A stretch of 64,000 nucleotides of DNA from positions 124,001 to 188,000 of the forward strand of contig NZ_SHKM01000003.1 of assembly GCF_004217225.1 (NCBI RefSeq). The letters run 5' to 3'. The DNA is from Azospira oryzae. GTDB lineage: Bacteria > Pseudomonadota > Gammaproteobacteria > Burkholderiales > Rhodocyclaceae. Both the position numbers and the translations under genes were made by a program. Each line of letters opens with the position of its first letter. Within the stretch, counting starts at the first letter, position 1. The notes below the pieces were generated by a model, which was given only the letters and a program-made list of their open reading frames with translations, searched no databases and was not told where the DNA came from. Of the stretch, positions 45,093 through 52,696 are shown one piece after another.

Positions 45093-45860
45093 TCAGGCCA
45101 CCCGCTCCTGGCCACCCCGGCCCGGACGCAGCCCCAGATCGGCTCCCAGCACGGCAGCCAGGGCCAGGCTGAGGGCCCAGGCGAACCAGGCCGACCACAG
45201 CACGTGGGAAAGGAAGTGGGCGCCCTGGAACAGGCGCACCACGCCGAGGCCGGCGCCAAAGACCAGCCCCAGGGCCAGAGCCAGGCGGGACCAGGTGCGG
45301 CCTGCCGGACGCAGGGCCACGCCCCACACCAGCCAGAGAAAGCCGGCCGCCGCATGGCCGGCCGGGAAACAGGCACCGGCCTTGATGTCCGTCGGCCCCG
45401 GCACCAGCAGGCCCAGGTAGGGCGCGTAACCGCCGAATTCCAGCACGTCCCAGGGACAGTGGCGGTTGGTCAGGCTCTTCAGCAGGGAAACGCCGATGGG
45501 GATCAACACCATGCCCAGGGCCGCCAGCAGCGCATTGCGCCGGGGCAGCCAGTCCAGCTCGCCCTTCCAGCCCAGCCAGCAGGGCACCAGGGCGATGCAC
45601 ACCAGGGCGTAGGAGGCGTACTTCATGCCGTGGTGCAGCACCCGCTCGAACAGCCAGTGGTGGTGCATGGGGAAATCCCCCAGGGCCGGGTCGAACAGGG
45701 CCTGGCTCAGGGCCAGGTCCAGGCCCGTGTTCTCGAATACCGCCAGCAGCAGCACCGCCAGCAGGGCCAGCAGCAGGGCCTGGGCCAATAGCCAGCGGCG
45801 TCCGGCGTGGCGTTCCAGGACGCCGGCCAGGGGCAGGGGCAAGGAGGTGGCGTTGTCCAT
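45093..45860 (-). CDS. PAP2-family membrane phosphatase
   Basis: A 255-residue protein with about six helices and the PAP2 active-site pattern: KSLTNRHCPWD (K-x5-R-x-P type), PAGHAAAG (GH catalytic His) and RLFQGAHFLSHVLWSAW (R-x5-H). The second motif lacks the usual Ser before GH and reads AGH. It is directly after eptA (2 bp gap) in an operon with a two-component system, so lipid A or undecaprenyl phosphate dephosphorylation that frees a site for EptA is likely. The substrate is not certain. Confidence 0.85.
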   Translation of the reverse strand: MDNATSLPLPLAGVLERHAGRRWLLAQALLLALLAVLLLAVFENTGLDLALSQALFDPALGDFPMHHHWLFERVLHHGMKYASYALVCIALVPCWLGWKGELDWLPRRNALLAALGMVLIPIGVSLLKSLTNRHCPWDVLEFGGYAPYLGLLVPGPTDIKAGACFPAGHAAAGFLWLVWGVALRPAGRTWSRLALALGLVFGAGLGVVRLFQGAHFLSHVLWSAWFAWALSLALAAVLGADLGLRPGRGGQERVA

Positions 45861-45862
45861 GG

Positions 45863-47614
45863 TCAGCTCCGGCAGCCGGCGGCCAGGTCCAGCTTGGCGT
45901 CGTAAATGCTGGTGCTGACGTCGAGCAGGCCGAGCACGGAATGGAAGATGTTGTCGTGGCTGGCCGGCTGGGCCGCCCGGGCCTTGAGGCAGGAGACATT
46001 GACCTTGAAGTCCTGGGCGAAGTTACGGGACAGCCACATCACCATGGGCACCCGGGTCTGTTCCTGGGGCGCGATGCTGTAAGGCATACCGTGCAGGAAC
46101 AGATTGTTCTCGCCCAGGGACTCGCCGTGGTCGGAGAAGTACATCAGGCCCGTGTCGTAATCCTTGTCCTGGGACTTGAGGAAGTCGATGGTCTTGGCCA
46201 GCACGTGGTCCGTATACAGCAGGGCGTTGTCGTAGGAATTGACGATCTGTTCCCGGCTGCACTGGCGCAGGTCGCTGGAATCGCAGGTCGGCGCGTAGCG
46301 GCGGTAGGCCTCCGGATAGCGCTTGTGGTAGGCCGGGCCGTGGTTGCCCAGCTGGTGCAGCACCAGCACCCGGTTGCCCTTGTCGTCGGCCAGCACCTTA
46401 TCCAGGTTGTGCAGCAGCACTTCATCGAGGCAGCGCTCGCCGTCGCACAGGCCGGGGATGGCGGCATTGGTCAGGCTGTCGTTGGGCAGGCCCTCGCAGA
46501 CGCCCTTGCAGCCGGACTGGTTGTCCCGCCACAGCACCTTGAAGCCGGCCCGGTCCAGCACATGCAGCAGGGATTCGCTGCCGCGGATCTTCTCCTCGTC
46601 GTAATCCCGGCGCCCCACGGGGGCGAAGATGCAGGGCACGGAGACTTCGGTGTTGGTGCCGCAGCTGCTGACCTGGGGGAAATTGATGACGTCGAGCCGG
46701 GCCAGTTCCGGCGTGGTCTGCCGCTCGTAGCCGTTGAGCCCCCAGTTGGCGGCGCGGGCCGTCTCGCCGACGACGATGACGAACAGGGCCGGCTTGCTGC
46801 GGCCCTTCCAGGCTGCCGCCAGGGCGGCATCGGTGCCGATGGGCTGGCGCGGCCCCTGGGCCGCCTCGGCCTTGGCCACCCGGGACAGGGAATAGACTAG
46901 GTTGGCCGGGGTGATGAGGTAGCGGATTTCCTTGTGGTTGCGCATCAGGGAGGCGAAGTCCTGGAACACCAGGAACACCGCCCCGCCGCCCAGTACCAGG
47001 GCCAGCAGCAGGGAACCGGCGCGGATGGCCAGGGTACGGCCGAGACCGGCCTCCGGCAGACGCACCCGGGACAGCAGCAGCAGGGGCAGACCCACCACCA
47101 GGGCCAGGTGGGGCAGGAGGGACCAGGTAAACAATTCCCCCGCTTCCTTGACGTCGGTCTTGAGCACGTTGCGCAGCATGGAGGGATCGAGGTAGATGCC
47201 GTACTTCTCCATGTAGAAGCTGGCGCAGCCCACCACCAGCAACAGCAGGGCCAGCACCGGCTTGGCGGTGCGGCGGCCCATCAGGGGCGCCAGCAGGACG
47301 AAATGGATGGCACTGAGGAAGACGAACAGGGCGGCGGCAAAGCCCCAGGTGGACCACTGGCCGCCGTCCCGGCCGGCCATGGCCGCCTGCCAGAAGAGAC
47401 GGTTGCCCGCCAGGCTTAAATAGACGCTGCCGAGCAGGGCCAGGGTGGTGCCGCCCACCGCCGGCTGCCAGTGCCGCCAGCGGCTCAGGCCCTGGCGCGA
47501 GCCCTGGTAGAGCCAGAAGGCGAAGGCCAGGAGCAGGTTGACCAGGGTCAGTCCGGCCAGGATCAGTCCGGAAGGATTGGCCACCAGAGCGGGGGCGGGA
47601 GCGAATACGGCCAT
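45863..47614 (-). CDS. eptA: lipid A phosphoethanolamine transferase (EptA family)
   Basis: A 583-residue protein with five N-terminal membrane helices and a periplasmic sulfatase-like domain. The nucleophile region is CGTNTEVSVPCIFAP (Thr). Zinc ligands are in VVGETARAAN, HQLGNHGPAYHKR and YFSDHGESLGE. It adds phosphoethanolamine to lipid A phosphate, lowering the negative surface charge. The CDS start at 47614 has four 11-bp direct repeats 50 bp upstream (47665-47708). The operator pattern and adjacent OmpR-type regulator suggest PmrAB-like control, with the gene forming an operon with PAP2. Confidence 0.92.
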   Translation of the reverse strand: MAVFAPAPALVANPSGLILAGLTLVNLLLAFAFWLYQGSRQGLSRWRHWQPAVGGTTLALLGSVYLSLAGNRLFWQAAMAGRDGGQWSTWGFAAALFVFLSAIHFVLLAPLMGRRTAKPVLALLLLVVGCASFYMEKYGIYLDPSMLRNVLKTDVKEAGELFTWSLLPHLALVVGLPLLLLSRVRLPEAGLGRTLAIRAGSLLLALVLGGGAVFLVFQDFASLMRNHKEIRYLITPANLVYSLSRVAKAEAAQGPRQPIGTDAALAAAWKGRSKPALFVIVVGETARAANWGLNGYERQTTPELARLDVINFPQVSSCGTNTEVSVPCIFAPVGRRDYDEEKIRGSESLLHVLDRAGFKVLWRDNQSGCKGVCEGLPNDSLTNAAIPGLCDGERCLDEVLLHNLDKVLADDKGNRVLVLHQLGNHGPAYHKRYPEAYRRYAPTCDSSDLRQCSREQIVNSYDNALLYTDHVLAKTIDFLKSQDKDYDTGLMYFSDHGESLGENNLFLHGMPYSIAPQEQTRVPMVMWLSRNFAQDFKVNVSCLKARAAQPASHDNIFHSVLGLLDVSTSIYDAKLDLAAGCRS

Positions 47615-47664
47615 GGAGCGGCAACCTGATGAGGGAAATTGGCCGCAACTTTAGGCGCCGCCCC

Positions 47665-47708
47665 GTGAGGGACTGGTGAGGGAAGTGTGAGGAAAGTGTG
47701 AGGAAAGG
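47665..47708 (-). promoter_or_regulatory. four tandem 11-bp repeats upstream of eptA
   Basis: Four adjacent 11-mers on the plus strand: GTGAGGGACTG, GTGAGGGAAGT, GTGAGGAAAGT, GTGAGGAAAGG. The period equals one helical turn, as for tandem OmpR-family sites. They lie just upstream of a TAAAGT -10 candidate (47648-47653, minus strand) and overlap where the -35 should be. Confidence 0.7.
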
Positions 47709-47772
47709 TCCGGCACGGCCCCTGGCCGGAGGCGCCGGGAGCGGCAGCGCGGCCCCCGGGCGGCAGAAAGAC

Positions 47773-49041
47773 TCAGGCGGCGGCAGCCGGTGACGGCCCC
47801 TGCAGGGACGCCCCCAGATCCACGCTGAGGACGGCGCCGCCGTCGGGGCCGTTGGCGGCGGCCGGCACCCAGCCGCAGGCGCGGCAGACGTGGGCCACCA
47901 GGGCCAGGCCGAGGCCGTGGCCGGCACCGGGGCCGCGGCGGTAGAAACGGTCGAAGACCCGGGGCAGATCGTCCGGGGCAAAGCCCGGGCCCTGGTCCGC
48001 CACTTCCAGCACGCTGCCCCGCAGGCGGCAGGTGATGGTGCCCGACTCGGTGTGGCGCAGGGCATTTTCCAGCAGATTGCGCAGCACCAGCTGCAGCAGG
48101 GCCGGGTCGGCCCGCACCAGGGCCGGTTCCGGCACTTCCAGGGCCAGCTGCACCGGCTTGGCGTACTGGTTGCCCAGGGACTCCCACAGGGACTGGATTT
48201 CCAGGGACAGGCGCAGGTCGTCCTGCAGCTGGGGCCGGGTCTCCCGGGCCAGCATGAGCAGGCTCTCGGCCAGACGGGTGATGCGGTCCGCGCTGTCCAC
48301 GATGCGCCGGGAGCGGCGGTAGGCCGCCTCCGGCAGGCCGCCGGCGGCGCTGAGCATTTCCGCATCGGTGCGGATGGCGGTGAGGGGAGTGCGCAGCTCG
48401 TGGGAAAGGTTGGCGGTGAATTCCCGCTCCCGCTGCAGCAGTTCCGCCTGGCGGGCCTCCAGGGCGTCCAGGGCCTGGGCTACGGCCAGCACTTCCCGCT
48501 CCATGCCGGCCTGGGCGTAGCTGCCCGCCTCCGGCACCTCGCCCCGGACCCGCCGGGCCAGCCACTCCAGGCGCCGGGTGAAGCGGCCGGAGAGGGCATA
48601 GACCATGGCCAGCACCACGCCGCCGATGATCAGGGCGCCGGTGACGATCACCGCCGTCACCGCATCGAGCCGCTCCTCGTGTTCCTCCACGTCGTAGCTG
48701 AGGATGAAGCGGGCGCCGCCGTCCTCCCGCACCGCCACGTGGAACTCCTTGTCGCCCTCGAACATCTCGTGGTTGCCGATGGGCAGCCGGGCCAGGTTGT
48801 CCGGCACGCTGCCCGGCGGCGAGTGGGGCTCGAGCCGGTACAGGGTCATGGACGGGGTGTTGGGGAAGGCCGTCTCGGGCGAGGTGTGCCACAACTCGAT
48901 GCTGTGTTCCACCTGGGTGGTGAGGAGGTTGTCGATGAACTCCTCCTCCATCTCGTCGAACATCAGGAGCAGGGCCACCGACTGGGCCAGGATGATGACC
49001 AGGGCCAGGGCCGCCACCCACAGGGCGATGCGCAGGCGCAT
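47773..49041 (-). CDS. sensor histidine kinase (PmrB/QseC-like)
   Basis: The ATG at 49041 gives 422 residues. There are two membrane helices (about 1-25 and about 145-170) around a periplasmic sensor loop that is rich in Asp/Glu. A HAMP-like linker follows, then the H box FTANLSHELRTPLTAIRTDA, N box LLENALRHTE, and G boxes DQGPGFAPDDL and GHGLGLALV. It autophosphorylates and passes phosphate to the response regulator. The frame is open to a TTG at 49098, which would overlap the regulator gene by 14 bp. The acidic sensor loop resembles those detecting cations or antimicrobial peptides. Confidence 0.9.
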   Translation of the reverse strand: MRLRIALWVAALALVIILAQSVALLLMFDEMEEEFIDNLLTTQVEHSIELWHTSPETAFPNTPSMTLYRLEPHSPPGSVPDNLARLPIGNHEMFEGDKEFHVAVREDGGARFILSYDVEEHEERLDAVTAVIVTGALIIGGVVLAMVYALSGRFTRRLEWLARRVRGEVPEAGSYAQAGMEREVLAVAQALDALEARQAELLQREREFTANLSHELRTPLTAIRTDAEMLSAAGGLPEAAYRRSRRIVDSADRITRLAESLLMLARETRPQLQDDLRLSLEIQSLWESLGNQYAKPVQLALEVPEPALVRADPALLQLVLRNLLENALRHTESGTITCRLRGSVLEVADQGPGFAPDDLPRVFDRFYRRGPGAGHGLGLALVAHVCRACGWVPAAANGPDGGAVLSVDLGASLQGPSPAAAA

Positions 49042-49084
49042 GCTGGGCGCCTGGCGGTCGGCGGCCAGCTCCTCGGCGGAATGA

Positions 49085-49753
49085 TTAGCGAGCGACAAGT
49101 TTGTACCCCAGTCCGTGAATGTTCACCACTTCGACCCCGGCCCCCTCTCCCAGGGCCCGGCGCAGGGTGTGCAGGACGCTGCGCAGGTTGTCGCTGGCCT
49201 CCTGCTCGTGGCCCCAGATGGCGATCTCCAGCTCCCGCCGGGAAAAGACCCGGTTCGGCTGCTGCAGCAGCAGGGCCGCCAGGCGCAGGGCCTTGGGCGG
49301 CAGGCGCAGGGCTTGGCCGGCCAGGCGCAGCTCCTGGGAGGTAGCGTCGTATTCCAGGGGCCCCTGGCGCCACACGCCCGCATCCTTGCGCGGCGCCGCC
49401 CGGCGCACCAGGGCCGTCAGGCGCACTTCCACCTCCTGCAGGGCAAAGGGCTTGACCAGGTAGTCGTCGGCCCCGGCGTCGAAGCCGGCCAGCTTGTCCT
49501 CCAGGGTGTCCCGGGCCGTCAGCATCAGCACCGGCAGGCTGCTGCCCTCGGCGCGCAGGCGCCGGGCCAGGCTGAGGGCGTCGCCGTCGGGCAGGCTGCG
49601 GTCGAAGACGGCGCAGTCGAAGCTGCCGCCGGCCAGGAGGCGCCCAGCCGCCGCCAGGGAATCGGCGTAGTCGCACTGGTGCCCCCGGGATTCCAGGAAC
49701 TCGTAGAGGTTCTCGGCGATGGACCGGTCGTCTTCGACGATGAGGATGTGCAT
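49085..49753 (-). CDS. OmpR/PmrA-type response regulator
   Basis: A 222-residue protein with a receiver domain (DD at 8-9, phospho-acceptor Asp near 51 in CAVFDRSLPDG, Lys in LVKPF) and a winged-helix OmpR output domain (SRRELEIAIWG, DNLRSVLHTLRRAL, HGLGYKLVA). The best target is the repeat array upstream of eptA. A perfect TATAAT lies 27 nt upstream of the ATG at 49780-49785 on the minus strand. The sensor kinase gene follows it. Confidence 0.93.
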   Translation of the reverse strand: MHILIVEDDRSIAENLYEFLESRGHQCDYADSLAAAGRLLAGGSFDCAVFDRSLPDGDALSLARRLRAEGSSLPVLMLTARDTLEDKLAGFDAGADDYLVKPFALQEVEVRLTALVRRAAPRKDAGVWRQGPLEYDATSQELRLAGQALRLPPKALRLAALLLQQPNRVFSRRELEIAIWGHEQEASDNLRSVLHTLRRALGEGAGVEVVNIHGLGYKLVAR

Positions 49754-49779
49754 GGCGCTGTCCGTGGCGGAAGGGCCCC

Positions 49780-49785
49780 ATTATA
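49780..49785 (-). promoter_or_regulatory. -10 element of the response-regulator promoter
   Basis: TATAAT on the minus strand, 27 nt before the ATG. No clear -35. Confidence 0.4.
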
Positions 49786-49820
49786 GGGCGCCCGGACCGC
49801 CGTACGGCTGACGTGGCGAT

Positions 49821-49839
49821 CGTTCAATTAAATTGAACG
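49821..49839. promoter_or_regulatory. perfect 19-bp palindrome in the divergent spacer
   Basis: CGTTCAATT-A-AATTGAACG. It is about 20 bp upstream of a TTTTCA -35 (49860-49865) / TAGGAT -10 (49883-49888) promoter, 17-bp spacer, for the nitroreductase gene. It contains the T-N11-A pattern of LysR sites. The protein that binds it is not identified. Confidence 0.6.
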
Positions 49840-49859
49840 GTTCCGCCAATTCTTATCGC

Positions 49860-49888
49860 TTTTCAGCCCTGGCCCGGGGCCCTAGGAT
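49860..49888 (+). promoter_or_regulatory. nitroreductase promoter
   Basis: TTTTCA, 17-bp spacer, TAGGAT; 66 bp before the ATG. Confidence 0.5.
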
Positions 49889-49954
49889 GGTCGGCATTCA
49901 GGCTGGGCCCTGGCCGGCCCTCCTGCCACGATAAAACATGAAAGGAAATCAACG

Positions 49955-50545
49955 ATGAAATCTCCCGCCGCCCCCGAAATCCTGGCCCAGGCCTTTCTCG
50001 ACGCCCGCAGCTTCAACCGCTTTGCCGACCGTCCGGTGAGCGCGGAAACCCTGCAACAGCTTTACGACCTGGCCAAGTGGGGGCCCACCGCCATGAACTC
50101 CCAGCCGGCCCGCTTCGTCTTCATCACCAGCCCCGAGGCCAAGGCCCGCCTGGCCCGGTCCCTCTCCCCGGGCAATGTGGAAAAGACCCTGGCGGCGCCG
50201 GTGACCGTCATCGTTGCCCAGGACACGGCCTTCTACGAGCACCTGCCGACCCAGTTCCCGGCCTACGACGCCAAGCCCATGTTCGAGGCCAACCCGGCCA
50301 TGGCGGCCAGCACCGCCTTCCGCAATTCCAGCCTGCAGGGCGCCTACCTCATCGTCGCCGCCCGCCTGCTGGGCCTGGACGCGGGCCCCATGTCCGGCTT
50401 CGACGCCGCCAAGCTGGACGCCGAGTTCTTCCCCGACGGCCGCTGGCAGAGCAATTTCATCATCAACCTGGGCTACGGCGACGCCGCCGGCAACCACCCC
50501 CGGGGACCGCGCCTGCCTTTTGCCGAAGCAGCCCGTATTCTTTAG
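49955..50545 (+). CDS. nitroreductase family, malonic-semialdehyde-reductase-like (RutE type)
   Basis: A 196-residue FMN protein starting with an [17 protein letters not shown] segment. It has [20 protein letters not shown] (FMN contact), [10 protein letters not shown] and [12 protein letters not shown], the latter typical of RutE. It reduces malonic semialdehyde or nitro/quinone compounds with NADPH. A single gene with its own promoter and a 19-bp palindrome upstream; no other rut genes are near, so its role is probably detoxification. Confidence 0.88.
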   Translation: MKSPAAPEILAQAFLDARSFNRFADRPVSAETLQQLYDLAKWGPTAMNSQPARFVFITSPEAKARLARSLSPGNVEKTLAAPVTVIVAQDTAFYEHLPTQFPAYDAKPMFEANPAMAASTAFRNSSLQGAYLIVAARLLGLDAGPMSGFDAAKLDAEFFPDGRWQSNFIINLGYGDAAGNHPRGPRLPFAEAARIL

Positions 50546-50553
50546 TCATTTTT

Positions 50554-50567
50554 TCGATCTAGATCAA
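50554..50567 (+). promoter_or_regulatory. possible FNR-like box before the Cys-rich peptide genes
   Basis: TCGATCTAGATCAA is one base from TTGAT-N4-ATCAA. A weak TAGGGT -10 at 50590-50595 lies 22 nt downstream, just before the 50604 ATG. Confidence 0.45.
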
Positions 50568-50603
50568 ACCCGGACGCCGCCGGCACGCGTAGGGTAGCTC
50601 CCC

Positions 50604-50786
50604 ATGGAGACCAAGCCCCACACGTCCGGCCACGCCCACTCATGCGGCACCTGTGGCCAGGCCATTCCCCTCAAGGACTGGCCCGGCACCATCGTCTGTG
50701 CGGCCTGTCTCGACCTGCGTCCCGCCGACAGCCCGGCCCACTGCCAGCACTTTTGCGGCGGCGAGGAACGGGAAGCGGGCGTCTGA
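50604..50786 (+). CDS. small Cys/His-rich protein, possibly metal-binding
   Basis: A 60-residue protein with CGTCGQ and CAAC motifs near residues 14-33 and a second HC-HFC group, giving two CxxC-like pairs of a zinc-ribbon type. No family is recognised. It precedes another small Cys-rich gene and a diheme cytochrome, possibly in one transcript. An FNR-like site precedes it. No function is claimed. Confidence 0.55.
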   Translation: METKPHTSGHAHSCGTCGQAIPLKDWPGTIVCAACLDLRPADSPAHCQHFCGGEEREAGV

Positions 50787-50827
50787 TCCCCGGTTTTCAG
50801 GCAACCTTCCACCAAGAGGTCCGCACC

Positions 50828-50992
50828 ATGGAATACCAAGTTCAACTCCGCCATTCCGCCGCCCCCGCCCTGGACAAGGCCAACCAGCTCCTGCTGCAGG
50901 CCCGGGAATACCTCTGTGCCGGCTGCAAGCGCGACTGCGAGCGCCGCCTGACCCAGTTCGGCCAGGTGCCCCAGTCCTGTCGCCGCTCCTGA
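50828..50992 (+). CDS. small Cys-containing protein of unknown function
   Basis: A 54-residue protein with a helical N-terminus and CAGCKRDCERRL, a C-x2-C-x3-C arrangement. It starts 41 bp after the 60-residue gene. No family is recognised. The pair may be redox or metal-binding proteins linked to the following cytochrome. Confidence 0.5.
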   Translation: MEYQVQLRHSAAPALDKANQLLLQAREYLCAGCKRDCERRLTQFGQVPQSCRRS

Positions 50993-51035
50993 GCCGGACC
51001 TCCCCCGCCCGCGCCGGCCCTGCTGCGGCCGGCTT

Positions 51036-51077
51036 TTGACCCGCATCATTTTCAGCCCCGGAGACGGCGCCTAGAAT
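51036..51077 (+). promoter_or_regulatory. FNR-type promoter of the diheme cytochrome
   Basis: TTGACCCGCATCAT (51036-51049), 22 nt, TAGAAT (51072-51077). A TTTTCA (51049-51054) also gives a 17-bp sigma-70 spacing. The gene begins at 51105. Confidence 0.65.
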
Positions 51078-51104
51078 GGCCCTGCTCATTTCTCCGGGTG
51101 CCCC

Positions 51105-51791
51105 ATGATCGCCAAGCTTCTCCCTTCCCTGCGCACTTCCCTCCTCCTCGCCGCCGGCCTTGGCGCACTGCTCTCGCCCCTGGCCGGCCACGCCGACGAA
51201 CGGGGCAAGGAAATCTACGGCCCCTGCGCCGCCTGCCACGGCGAATTCGGCCAGGGCGGCAAGAAAGGCGAATACCCCCGCATCGCCGGCCAGCAGGCCA
51301 AGTACATGGAATCCCAGCTGAAGGCCTTCCAGAAGCGCATCCGGGTGAACATCCCCATGGTGCCCTACACCGAAGAGCGGGAACTGTCCCACGAGGACAT
51401 GAAGATCGTCTCCGAATACGTTGCCGGCATCGAACTGCCCACCGCCATCCCCACCTTCAAGGACACGGACGACGCCCTGACCCGCCTGCAGGCCATGGAA
51501 AAGGTCATGATCGTGCCCCGGGAACCGGGCGACGTGGAGGCCGGCAAGGCTATCTACCAGAAGCAGTGCGCCGCCTGCCACGGCAAGACCGCCAAGGGCC
51601 GGGGCATGTTCCCCCGCCTGGTGGGCCAGTATTCCCAATACCTGAAGCGCCAGGTGGACCTCTACCTGAAGGGCGACCGCCCCCACGACGAGGAAACCAC
51701 CCAGGGCGTGCTAAACACCCTCAAGCCCGAGGAAATCCAGAACATCATGGCCTATGTGACGGCGCTGCAGGAAGAGGTGAACAAGCAGTAG
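51105..51791 (+). CDS. periplasmic diheme cytochrome c (cytochrome c4-like)
   Basis: A 228-residue protein with a signal peptide (cleaved after GHA, residue 30) and two cytochrome c domains: CAACH at 41-45 and CAACH at 155-159. Axial Met candidates lie in NIPMVPY and, in the second domain, GMFPRL/NIMAYV. Length and two-domain symmetry fit cytochrome c4, which carries electrons to cbb3 oxidase or denitrification enzymes. An FNR-type promoter precedes it. It is followed by a hairpin at 51803-51829. Confidence 0.88.
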   Translation: MIAKLLPSLRTSLLLAAGLGALLSPLAGHADERGKEIYGPCAACHGEFGQGGKKGEYPRIAGQQAKYMESQLKAFQKRIRVNIPMVPYTEERELSHEDMKIVSEYVAGIELPTAIPTFKDTDDALTRLQAMEKVMIVPREPGDVEAGKAIYQKQCAACHGKTAKGRGMFPRLVGQYSQYLKRQVDLYLKGDRPHDEETTQGVLNTLKPEEIQNIMAYVTALQEEVNKQ

Positions 51792-51802
51792 GAACGACCC
51801 AT

Positions 51803-51829
51803 TGCCTCCGGCACCATGCCGGAGAGGCA
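51803..51829 (+). terminator. hairpin after the diheme cytochrome gene
   Basis: TGCCTCCGGC, ACCAT, GCCGGAGAGGCA. No U run. Confidence 0.45.
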
Positions 51830-51946
51830 GCAAGGACGGCTCTTTCGGCCATGGGGTGGCTGGGAGGGCCGTTTTTGTTGGGGTGTGGCCGAGGTGGGTT
51901 TGAGGCCTTGTCGGCGCCTCAAGCGTGGCGGGGTGTTTGGCCGCTG

Positions 51947-52107
51947 TGTTCCGCGCCTGACGCGCGGGTTACTTTCTTTTGCTTCGCCAAAAGAAGAGTA
52001 ACCAAAGAAAAGGCGAGCCCGGTTTGGCGCCCCTGCGGGGTCCCCTGCGCTACTCGCTTCCGGCGGGGGCTGCGCAACTCGGCCTACGGCCTCAGACAGT
52101 GCTCGCC
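51947..52107 (-). repeat. left copy of a ~160-bp inverted repeat bounding the cassette island
   Basis: Contains the hairpin GGTTACTTTCTTTTG/CAAAAGAAGAGTAACC (51967-52003) and ends with CTCAGACAGTGCTCGCC. Its reverse complement matches 54251-54411 (GCGAGxACTGTCTGAGGCC, GCCGAGTT-CGCAGCC and more). The hairpin plus repeat is of a type widespread in proteobacterial genomes. Confidence 0.7.
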
Positions 52108-52207
52108 CTTTCCCCGCCAGAAGCTCCGTTGCTCGGCGCCGCACAGGGCCAATGGTGGCCACCTCGAACGTTCAGGACAAGCCAGCCGCCTTACTGTTGC
52201 GGAAGGT

Positions 52208-52567
52208 TCAGGGGCGATCCGATTCGTCGTTGGCGGGCAAGAACTTTCGATACCGGAAAGGCACGGCCCAGCCGCCCAACAACACTTCGAGCACGCCTCG
52301 CAAGCGGTCCCGCACACCCAGCTTTGCGCAGACAAAACTCTCCTGGTGGCCCTCACGGAATACGCCGAAGAGTTCTATGGACGCCTCCGCATATGCCGCC
52401 GGCACCATGACCCGCTGGACGTTGTAGAGCGACACCTGCATTCCCGGATACAAACCGCCAAAGCCGCGGTTGTGCACATAGAAGGGAATCCGGTGTGCGA
52501 TCAGCATGCTTTCCATGACAGCAAGCTCTGATGCCGATCGGGGGGCGGCCAGGAGGAAGAATTCCAT
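52208..52567 (-). CDS. DUF2007-like protein, first gene of the cassette array
   Basis: A 119-residue protein with a domain like DUF2007: MEFFLLAAPRSASELAVMESM, then LIAHRIPFYVHNRGFGG, an in-frame VMVPAAYAEASIELFGVF. Such proteins are putative signal transducers of unknown function. It starts 40 bp after the attC core at 52607 on the minus strand, as a cassette gene does. No intact attC lies downstream, where the left repeat begins; a degenerate end at 52160-52205 was considered. Confidence 0.6.
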   Translation of the reverse strand: MEFFLLAAPRSASELAVMESMLIAHRIPFYVHNRGFGGLYPGMQVSLYNVQRVMVPAAYAEASIELFGVFREGHQESFVCAKLGVRDRLRGVLEVLLGGWAVPFRYRKFLPANDESDRP

Positions 52568-52606
52568 AGCTCAGTTTTTGTGCGGGCTAAATCGAGAGCT
52601 AGATGG

Positions 52607-52687
52607 GCCTAACGTTGGAGGTAAGGGGCGGCCCGCTTGCGTGACGCCCCAGCGGCCGAAGCCCGCGCCTTGACCTAGATGTTAGGC
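52607..52687 (-). mobile_element. integron attC recombination site 1
   Basis: On the minus strand it starts GCCTAAC (52687-52681), the R'' core, ends GTTAGGC (52613-52607), the R' core, and has a GGGGCG/CGCCCC inner stem. Total 81 bp, within attC range. It begins 9 bp after the stop of the 264-residue gene. Confidence 0.85.
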
Positions 52688-52696
52688 TTCTGGCCG

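Larger units (their letters stand above)
51792..52207. other. repeat-bearing spacer, no credible gene
   Basis: 416 bp between the diheme cytochrome and the first cassette gene. It holds a hairpin at 51803-51829 and the left copy of a long repeat (51947-52107). Open frames here are repeat-derived and show no family. Confidence 0.6.

Noticed and set aside
52150..52210. Possible degenerate attC after the DUF2007-like gene
   Set aside because: Only a weak GTTCGAG end and no good partner core or stem; recorded as unresolved rather than called.
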